A DNA stretch of 64,000 nt. Source: Onthophagus taurus. Lineage: Eukaryota; Arthropoda; Insecta; Coleoptera; Scarabaeidae. Position numbers and translations under genes: made by a program. The notes under the pieces are model-generated. The model was not told the DNA's origin, did not search any database, and worked only from the letters and a program-made list of their open reading frames with translations. This document shows, one piece after another, positions 55,101-64,000 of the stretch (its first letter is position 1; each line of letters opens with the position of its first letter). The stretch lies in contig NC_091967.1 of NCBI RefSeq assembly GCF_036711975.1, positions 5,270,001 to 5,334,000 on the forward strand. Reading direction: 5' to 3'.

Positions 55101-56380
55101 GTGTCCAGACTGATTCAACTAATGGTTAAAAATATTTTTTATTTGATTACTTAGAGAAAATTAATTAACTGTAATAGATAATAAATTTAATAAAATTACA
55201 TTTTACCTTTGACGAGCATCAATAGTTCAAAGAATATAATGACAATTAGCAGTTGAATTACAGAATCAGGAAAAAGGGAGTTTGAAATGTTGGAGTCGCG
55301 TCACCCCAAAGACTAAATTTATCGCCGGAGAAAGACATTGATTCACCGTTCGCGAACGGAAATAGCTCACTCACAAAGACAACGACGAGACCACGCTGTA
55401 AAGCTTTCCAGTTAGCCATATTCTATAACTCTTGAAAATCTTTTAGTTTTCATCATTATTATTTTCCTATTATATCATTCTCTTTACGTCTTTTCAAAGA
55501 AAATTTCTTTTATTATTTAAAATATTGGCATCTCCTATATTTTTATTATGTATTTCCCCCGAGACATAAAATATGTATAGATTCAATTTTATTTCACATG
55601 CAGAGATCATCTATTTTCAATATATGTTTTAATATCGAAATATATAATTCAAAAACATGTAAAGGTAGCTTCATAAAATAAACAGCTCTATTAAAGTTTA
55701 TTTTATAAAGCCTAATTGATAATAAAGAACTACTTTAAACACCAGCTTGATGTCCGGTTTCATCTGATTATAAACAACAGTATTATTTTATAAACGTAAT
55801 AAGATCTAGTTGTGTATTACGAAATTACTTTTGTTATCTTCTTCCGTTTCACTCACAGTTTGTTAAAGATATATATCTTTTATATTTAATTTTTATTTAA
55901 ATACAGGATAATTCAAAAAGTCGGTGGAAAAAATATTTTTATTTGTACTACTTCAATCGTTTGGATTTAGGTATTTATACAGTCCGTAACTGTTGATATT
56001 TAAATAGATTTAATTAAATGGTAAATACGGGATTTACGATATGACACCGACCTACATGGTCGTTTATCAATCACAAAATTAGCATCAAATTCGAATTTCT
56101 CATTTTAGACAACCTAAAATTATAAACTATCAGTTAAAAATTTTAAAAATATTAACATAGTCAGTTTAAATCACCATAATTTAATAAGTAATATTTATAG
56201 TTTTGGGATTTTTGTTTCTACCGGTTTCGGAATCTTAGCACCATATCATATATATGTATATTAAACTAGATTTTACACAACTCTTAATGTTCCTCTTGAT
56301 TGAAAAATTTACTTCACTTAGAATATGTAACGTAGAATATGTAGAATACGTCATTTTTAGATATTTAGATTGACCAAGAC
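52111..56380. other. Intergenic, no gene recognised
   Basis: Open frames here (52169-52426, 52759-52947, 52936-53268) show no domains. Near 53060-53410 a loose AGTGTCAAAATGTG-like wording recurs at irregular spacing. A less AT-rich patch at 54300-54430 (with two TTCAGTT initiator-like words) might mark a start site of an unseen transcript. Confidence 0.4.
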
Positions 56381-57860
56381 TGTTAATGAACAATTAGACA
56401 CTTCTAATAGAAGTCTAGATACTGCTAGCAGAAGACTAGATGATGAAGGTAGAAAACTCTATCCTTCTGCCAGAGAAGTACGCCAGGATGGTTTCGACAA
56501 CCATAAGGTAAACTTGTTTTGATGAATACAATCCGTCAGGAAGCACATTTGTTTGATTTTAATGGTAGTGCTTCCGCTCATAAGTCTTTGATCAGTAAAT
56601 CTAACCGAGCTACTCGGCTAATGTTTTGTAAGAAACATCGATAAGCTTGGGGGGGTCTTCAATTCATAGTAAGCTCAACGCTGAGACATACTGCACAATT
56701 TTAAATGACAATGTGCTTCCTACGCCCATCATTAGAACCTTTCTGTTTCTTCAGAAACAGAAAAAAGACTAATTAAATTTAAGAAATTTTGTATTATGGA
56801 TTAGGTAAGTAGTTACGTTTTGTTATGATTTTCGTTTAGATTTAAGAAAAATTAGGGCGATGTACAAGAAAAAGGTAATTCATTGAAGTCCATGACCTTC
56901 AAATTTGACCTTGTCATTTACATTTTTGACAGGTATTAAATTTTAGCAACTTTTCAGACGATTTTAGACTTTAAAAACATGCGAGATCGATAGATTGTAT
57001 CGATTTAACCCATAGGCCGCAATTCCATCCATTTCGGTATCATTTTTTATATCTAAATTCCAATTTTTCATTTCCAAACTTCAACATCAAATTACGACTT
57101 TCTCGAAGGAAATTGACATCCGAAAGCGCGTTTATCTAAAAAAACGAAAAATTAGCAAGAAAATTACAAAATCTTAATCAAATTTAAAGTTTATTAATAA
57201 TTTCGAATATTTTCAAAATTGATAGTTATTTTCTTTAAAAAAATCAATTATTTTGGCCAACCTGTGTAATTTATAATTCCCGCCACTTAATCAACCAATC
57301 AGAGAGCCCAGATTCAAACTGAGACGATCAAATTTGGATATCCAAGATGCCTTTGTCCAAAAAGGGTATATAAGGCCGCGCAAATTGACATCGAAGCACA
57401 CCGAAGAGAGTTCAAATTTTGCTAGAGCCAAGCGTTGTCGAATCTACGTAAAATTAACCTTAAATTTTCTAACCTAAGCCTTGAACTACGAAGTAGTATA
57501 AGAAGATAAAACGTTGTGGCTCTGATGACAGCGCTCCGGTGGCAAAACTGTAAACTAACAAAAATTAATCTGTTTAGGTTAGGTCGGTTATTTTTTAGGA
57601 TTAGGCAAGTCTAATAGAAGACCAAATACTGGCAGTAAAAGACTACTTACTGTTGGCAGAAGTGTAGATATTACTAATAGAAGACTAGGCACTCCTAATA
57701 GAAGACTAGATACTGAGAAAAAAATACTTCCATTGTAAGACAATATTCTTCTTATAATAAAACTAGATACTACTAAAAAATATTGCTAATAGAAGACATT
57801 TGCAGGCGATTAGGCACTCCTGGTAGAAGACAAGATTTGAAAAATAGACGACTTGATCCT
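56380..57860. repeat. Diverged minisatellite (AATAGAAGACTAGATACT units) in two blocks
   Basis: Units of about 22-24 bp resembling CTAATAGAAGACTAGATACT occur at 56390-56455 and again at 57600-57850, well diverged. Between them lies about 1.1 kb of unrelated sequence including the promoter-like segment. Confidence 0.6.
57285..57400 (+). promoter_or_regulatory. CCAAT/TATA core promoter-like segment
   Basis: AACCAATCAGAGAG near 57291 is followed about 75 bp on by GGGTATATAAGGCCGCG near 57366, then a plausible initiator about 30 bp further (near 57398). Spacing and context (TATA box in a short GC-richer flank) match strong inducible insect promoters. No ORF of note follows within 500 bp, so a noncoding RNA, a distant spliced gene or a transposon end promoter are all possible. 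Confidence 0.5.
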
Positions 57861-60780
57861 CCTTATAATAGACCAACTACTTACTGATGACAAAAAACTA
57901 GATATTATCGTGGTATAGATTCGAAAAGCTTGATTCAATTTGTTCATTTGTTGTCGGTAGCGTTTAGAATTAACGGTTTCGAAAGGTTTTAATTAATCAT
58001 AATATATCTTTGGTTCAATTTGAATTTTTTAAACTACTCAAAGTGATTTATCAAGACCACGGATTACGGTGAGAAACCTTCGACAAGCATTTGATACGAA
58101 TCTGCAGCAGTTTTTCTTCAAAGGATAACAGAAAATCAATACTCTCCACATTTCGTAACTTCAAAGCTCAAAATCGACGTAATTATAAATTATGCTATCG
58201 TATAAACCTTACCGTTGTGACTTGTAAGTCTTTGTCAAATGTTAATAAATGGAAATACCGCCAATAACGCGGTTTGACAGTAATTACATTGACAACTAGG
58301 ACCATCTCTGAGCAAATTTCATATTTACACATTTCGTAGATTGTTAGATACTGCTTACACAAGATAAGATTTATCCAATGGAAGACTAAATCACGTTTCT
58401 TATTTCCATATAATCTGACCATCTCTATCTAGATTTTGGATGTTATTGATTTATGAGTAAAGTTATTTTCGAAAATATACATAACTCAATATTAAAACAA
58501 AATATTAATAGCAACTAACAACACAATTTAAAACGATAACACTTTTTCAATTTATATTCTTATTTTTAACATTTTTTAAACAAAAATCCCTTTGATGCTA
58601 AAATACTCGAACAAACATGAACGCGTAAATCGGTTTAAAATAGTTAATGTGTAAACAAGAAAATAACAAAACGATTAAAACGAACTAATCTCAGTTGAAT
58701 GGTATGTGGCTTTATGCGACGTTTCCACTTTTGATACGAAATCGGTTTATTTCGCCCTATCCAGGTAGTAGCTACATTTTATAGCGAGCCGAGAGTGTTT
58801 TCCGTATTTCAACCTGCCATGCCCGAGTCCGCTTTGTTTTGGCGCCTTCGTGTCCGTGTTATCTGAGCTGGAATAGCGCCTCTGTGCTTCTAAAAACAGT
58901 AATTCAGATGCTATCCAATCTTGTGGAATAACATTGTCGAATGAAAAAATTAAAAAAAAATAATAATACGTTTTTAATTTTATCCCTGTTAATTAGTAGT
59001 GTTACAACTTAGTGTTTCAATTTTAAATTTAATCAGAATTCTGTGATTTGCACATTCTATTTATTCGCGTTTACCTTGGTCGAATTATTATTTGTAGCTT
59101 TTTAATTAAATTATTTTTCGTTTTTGTAATGAGAAAATTTGAATAATGGTACATAACGTAGTTTTGTGTTGGTTAAAGTTTTAATTGCCGCTCGACGCCG
59201 ATTATAATTTGTAATTTAAACGTGATTGTACGCGCTGCGAAACGCTTCCGAAATGGAGCTAAAACAACGAGTGTAACAAGTTTGACGCAACAGAAAACAC
59301 AAAGCAGACGTCCGTCGTTGCTTGAGTTCTTAATTACTCTCGCTTGAGAACAAAATTAGCGAGCGAGCTCAGCTAATCCGCCTGAAATGAGACCAAATCG
59401 AACGAGAATCGACTGATGAGAAACGTCGTTTTAATGTTGGAAATAGCATCAATACCAAAGAAGACAGTGTTATTGAACCCTTTCAACTTGACTTTAATAT
59501 AATCCAGACGCGGAAATTTAACAACAATTTTGCAGCACTTTCTCAAGTTTTAATATGTTTTAATGGGATTAAATTGATACCAAACTCACATCAAGTAAAA
59601 TTTTCAATTAACGACTTTAGTTAATGAAAATCAGTTTAATTATCAAACTAATACAACTTTTAGATAGACTGAACTAGTTGAGATACTTGCCGCTTGCTTT
59701 TCATGTTGCAACATGATTGATATCTTTTTCAATACCTAAACTAAAAACTTTTTAAAGTGTGCTCTAATATTTATAAAGGAAAACGGTGAATATTTAATTC
59801 TTCAAAGTTTGAATCTAACGTCTCGTTGAAGCGAGTCAACATCGCGAGCTAATATTTTAAAATCGATTTTCTGAGGATCCTTAATTAATTTTAATTTCGT
59901 TTTCTTTAAGATGTGCTATTAAAATAAATATTTCGAACATGTTTCCGTTTGTTTACAAAGAAAGGTTGAGTTTGAATTTTTTTTTATATAAGAAAGCTTC
60001 TTTTTTTGTTGTCCGTTTATTCGTTATCCCTCTTTACTTCGGTGCTTTTAAAAAGAACCCAAAAGCTTCTATCCGCTCACTCACTCAGTCGGACGCTTTT
60101 AGACACAATAAGAAAGGAAAATAACTGTGGACGAATGTTCGAATACTCAAACAAACACTCATCCAAAGGCAAAATATTTAAGAAATTCAACTTGAAATGT
60201 GATTTATTGTGTAATGGAATTTTTCTTTTACAGAAATCCCAAAATGAATGGAAATGTCTTTACAAAATTGGTTTAAATTTATAAATACTAGAAAAAGATG
60301 AAACTTTGGAAGGTTTTAGCAAGAAACAGTCATGTTTATACGAATCATATCACTCAAAGTAATGGAATGGAATTATATGGTAAGTTAATTGAAATAAAAT
60401 AAGATATATTATTCAAATAATACATTAACATCTCTGAGTATCTTATTTTAAGACAACTCAAACACGAAAATTATCCTATTCCCTTTCATCAATTCTTCCT
60501 TTTCATTTTTTCGAATACACTTCACGATGTGTATTGCATCAATTATGGATTTTCCTAATTAAAAACTCGCTAGGTTTGGAATTCGCTTTCCTGATGATAA
60601 TTAATAAGCGATTTTAATCATTTAATCTCAGATTAGTATTATTTTTAATTCACATCATTCAGTGCTTATATTCTTCAAAAAAGTAAGAGTTGTTCATTGC
60701 CACGACATTACAACTTTGGCAAATGTAGATGTAGATATGCACATTACATTAACACACATGGAATAATGCAGAAGTCATGT
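57861..60780. other. Intergenic, no gene recognised
   Basis: GC-richer patches near 58700-58900 and 59210-59420 stand out against the AT-rich background, but no splice-consistent coding frame or known motif is seen. The plus-strand frames at 59939-60284 overlap each other in different phases and have A/T-run composition. Confidence 0.4.
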
Positions 60781-60784
60781 CACT

Positions 60785-60990
60785 CTTCTCAACAGAGGTG
60801 ATGAACGCAACATTGAAAACTATCATCAGTCTCTTATCAGATCTATACGAACTGTTGGCCAAGATTGTTACAAACAGAATACAACCTACTTATATACCTG
60901 ATATTCCTAGACTTCCACAAAGCATTTGATAACAGCAAAACCTGAGTATTCCTGCAAGGATTGACTCACGATACACAAACTTATTTCATA
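60785..60990 (+). pseudogene. LINE reverse transcriptase fragment
   Basis: Plus-strand, frame-shifted wording LLNRGDERNIENYHQSLI, LLAKIVTNRIQPTY and FLDFHKAFD corresponds to RT motifs 0-2 of RTE/jockey-type LINEs (KKGD...NYRPISLL, FxDFxKAFD). Short and decayed. Confidence 0.65.
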
Positions 60991-61289
60991 TTTTTAACGC
61001 AACACATTAATATAACAATCCAGGTTATCTACCTCTAGGCATCTTGTAATAGAGGTTGTTGATGATCAACCATAGTATAGGTCAACTAATTTCTTCATCC
61101 CAGCAATATAATTTCCTTTAGAACTTAGAAAATCTTAGCCATAAAGTCAAAAGTGTAGCCAACATAACACAGAGGAACACAACGTCCTTTAATAAATATA
61201 TATATACGTATATATCACGTATATGTAAAAGTAGAATAATAACTTTCTTAAGTTTTTATTTAATCAAACATGATATTACGTATACCGGT

Positions 61290-61585
61290 TAAGTAGACGA
61301 CGTTGAGGTTTAAGTTTAAAGTTGAAGAGGTTGTTGGCACCTCTAGCGCATCTGTGCAGGTCCCAAAATAGACGTCTAGATGTCGCGGGGTTTGCTCCTC
61401 GCTTCGCCCGACTGCTGTAATTAGTGAGAAATTTGCGAAATTAACGTCGGTTTCTGTTATTAATGTCAGAAGCCACTTTTGGTGATTTACAACGGATTTG
61501 TGTACCACTATATGGCTCGTGCATATGACGAAGCAAAATAGGAAATAAAACAATAACTTCAAAAATGAGAGTCTCACTATACTGA
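61290..61585 (-). other. Possible coding exon (secreted/membrane leader) of unknown gene
   Basis: On the minus strand a consensus acceptor (CCATTTTCAG) at 61586 precedes about 98 open codons ending at a possible donor (ACCG|GTATACGT). The frame contains a hydrophobic run (FLKLLFYFLFCFVIC) and then HKSVVNHQKWLLTLITETD and RHLDVYFGTCTDAL; composition is less AT-rich than the surroundings. It has no ATG of its own at the start. The plus strand is also suggestive in part, so this may be a transposon remnant. Not recognised. Confidence 0.25.
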
Positions 61586-61599
61586 AAATGGTGTATTAA

Positions 61600-64000
61600 T
61601 TGATGGTGGGTAATTTAAACCAATTACGATCTTAATTGAAATGAAACGAACCAATATAAGTGGAGACACTCGAAATTGAGTTATCGGCAACAATGAACGA
61701 TATCTTTTGGCAATAAAATAATCGATAACTTGAATCATTTATTCACCATGTTGATACAGTGAAGTAGTTATTTCGTTATTTTATCGTTGGTCAATCTTAA
61801 ATTTTTAATTTATCAATTTACCACCAATTTAATGTCACAAACGTAACTTTAAATTATATTTTTTGTTCGAAAACTATAATTAAACTAACTATTTTAGTTT
61901 GCAAAATGTTTTTTTTAGATACTTAGAGTTTATGTGTCATAACTTTAGCTCTAAATTCGGTTCTAATTCGGATGCGCGATGTCTCTTAATTTATGAGCGC
62001 TTTTAAGAGCTATCTGGGGAGAGAGTCTCTATTTCCAACTTCTAAGTGGCCCGGTCACGGTGGCTAACAACAATAATAAGCAGCGAGAAGACAACTAAAT
62101 TACCGTGAAACGACAAATATAACTGTCGTCATAACGTGCAAAAAGTAAAAAATAATTACGTAAAATAGAAAATAACTATTTGGTAAGTTTTAAATGAAAA
62201 CGACCCGGTACTACCAACTTCTTAGTTCGAAAACTCTCCCCAAACACTTGAATTTCAGACTAAACTTTCCGACTAATGTCTTTCGAAAGTTCTTCAGTTT
62301 TCAACACAGTATACTATTTTCTATTATTATTACTATCGTAGAGAATATTAAACAGTTATTTTCTAAAACATTTTTTTATTGTAAAGAATCTGTAATGAAG
62401 ATAGCTATTATTTCAAACTGTCAAATGAAATGTCAAATATTTAGAGTATAACCTCAAAATGATTTCAGCAAGATATTAATCAATGTTGATGACACCTTGT
62501 GTTTATTTGTTGTTTTTACGCATGTAAGAAATAAAATCCACGGGACAGAAAGTTTTAAGAACAAGGAGCCGAAGAAAAAATACAATACAACAAGAGTCAG
62601 TGGAAACTCAATAATCTCAAAATGTTCATATTATTGAAATGATTCAAACGTTTTTATTTAATCCTTATTAGTAACAAAGAACAACAATACGATTTTATCT
62701 AAGTGATCTTTCAGTTGCAACAAGTTTATGTTGCAGGTCTTGTATTTTTATGTATACTATGGTATGCATGTAATAAATGCCAAATAAGAGTTTGATATGA
62801 CCTGCGAGGATAGCTGAGCAAATTAAAGTTAATTGCGTTTTTCCCAAAAGCATAATTATGTTATTAATAACTCCCAAAGCACTTTGCTTCTTAGGATGTA
62901 ACGAGACAATTTAAGTCTGAGTTTTATTATCTTTTTGATAAAATGTTTCACCTCTATGCGATGTTAATGAATAAAAAATTTAATTGAAGTATATAAGTTA
63001 AAGTTCAAATTGGATATTACTTATCAAGTTATTAAGTAAATACTCTTGCAGCTGCATTTCAAAACATGGAGGTGCTTTTTCCAGTTTCATCAATTTTACC
63101 ATTTTCTCCTAGGAATACCTCAATAAGAAGGCAAACTTCATTTTTCAAACGAGGTTGTGTTTAAAAAATAATATCCCAACGGAGATTTTTTTTAGAGTTG
63201 ATTTTCTCGTTCAGGAATTGGTCTCGTTCAAAATCGGATGTAATTCCGTTTAACAAAAAAAATACTTCACATCGATCATTAATTTTTTTTATTAAATTTA
63301 TACTTTCTGGTTTTGTAATTTTTTTCTAAAAACACATGATCCAAGAACATATGTTAAACGATTATAAAATTTTATGTCCAAAACATCTGTTGGTTGAGTT
63401 AGTTTCTAAGCGATCGTACTTAGTCCAACATCTTATAAATCTTTTTTAAGAGCTTAAAAGATAAGAGAAAAATACAACGACCAAACACTTGGGTTCTTAC
63501 CGTTATCCATCGAGACACTTTTTTCACACTGTCTTTTCTAACAAAATTCGGACACGTATCATGAGCATGGCAGTCATAAAACCGCCAACGTTATACGAAA
63601 ACGGGCCGGGGATTTATTCAAAATTTACTAACCGCGTCTGCAACGGCGAACTTGGTCGAGAAAGCGGCGGGTTTTAAATTTTTATCGCCTCCACAGCAAC
63701 GGCATAAAGACACCCTTAAATTTATAACTAAAATCCAATGCCTTCAGGATTTTCATAACTTAAATGACTTATATGTCAATTTTCGATTGATCTGGAACTA
63801 CTATATATTTATGAAAGATTATATTTATGAGAAGATAATATTTTTTTAACAATTCAAATAAAAAATTTAGAACACATCGATTTTCACTTCTCTTATCATT
63901 TATTTATCTTCTAATTGCTTAAAAGACTCCAATATTGGATTACGAAACGGCTTTAAATTTCAAACATTTGTTAAAAGACAAAAAAGGTTTAGGGTAGGTC
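61600..64000. other. Right end of window, no gene recognised
   Basis: A GC-richer stretch at 62000-62110 followed by a good donor (TTTG|GTAAGT near 62180, plus strand) could be an untranslated first exon, but nothing downstream confirms it. The open frames at 62194-62451, 63489-63677 and 63652-63849 carry no recognisable domain. Confidence 0.35.

Overview
This is a window from an AT-rich insect nuclear genome. Genes have short spliced exons with GT/AG introns, many introns are only 50-70 bp, and the gene families are animal ones: LIM, OTU, NF-Y, PKC, CRAL-TRIO and pickpocket channels. Transposons are the insect kind. The order could be Coleoptera, but nothing in the sequence proves it.

Layout. 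0-5.3 kb (minus): 5' end of an abLIM/Unc-115 actin-binding LIM gene with two alternative first exons, running off the left edge. 7.3-9.7 kb (minus): complete Trabid/ZRANB1 deubiquitinase (three zf-RanBP2 plus OTU, 7 exons, 682 aa). 9.8-10.0 kb (minus): a small two-exon ORF or 5' leader, divergent from 10.5-11.4 kb (plus), a complete NF-YB subunit. 11.5-12.1 kb (minus): ribosomal protein L37. 12.7-41.8 kb (plus): a complete C2-less novel protein kinase C of the delta type (12 coding exons, 636 aa). Its introns host most of the rest: a mariner-like element with about 535-bp inverted repeats, an 884-aa lysine/glutamate-rich single-exon ORF, a three-layer stack of transposons, a complete antisense CRAL-TRIO gene (5 exons, 319 aa), and large arrays of a palindromic satellite. 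42.4-46.6 kb (minus): a complete DEG/ENaC (pickpocket) channel gene (6 exons, 518 aa) with a tandem repeat in intron 1. 46.6-64 kb: no recognisable gene. It holds a 181-bp AT-rich satellite of about 21 copies, a diffuse minisatellite, LINE debris and one convincing TATA/CCAAT promoter-like segment.

The gene models were built by hand from splice signals. Reading phase closes exactly across every intron of Trabid, NF-YB, RpL37, PKC-delta, CRAL-TRIO, pickpocket and both Harbinger genes.

Most unusual items: (1) a dispersed family of nearly perfect palindromes (127-bp head-to-tail units, a 587-bp higher-order unit) inside introns, whose asymmetric centres occur in both orientations between conserved arms; (2) a Harbinger transposon whose transposase and MADF-BESS genes are interleaved, each with an exon in an intron of the other; (3) the nested stack RTE-type LINE > second LINE with a 16-bp target duplication > Harbinger with a TTA duplication; (4) the 181-bp satellite with blocks duplicated 11 monomers apart.
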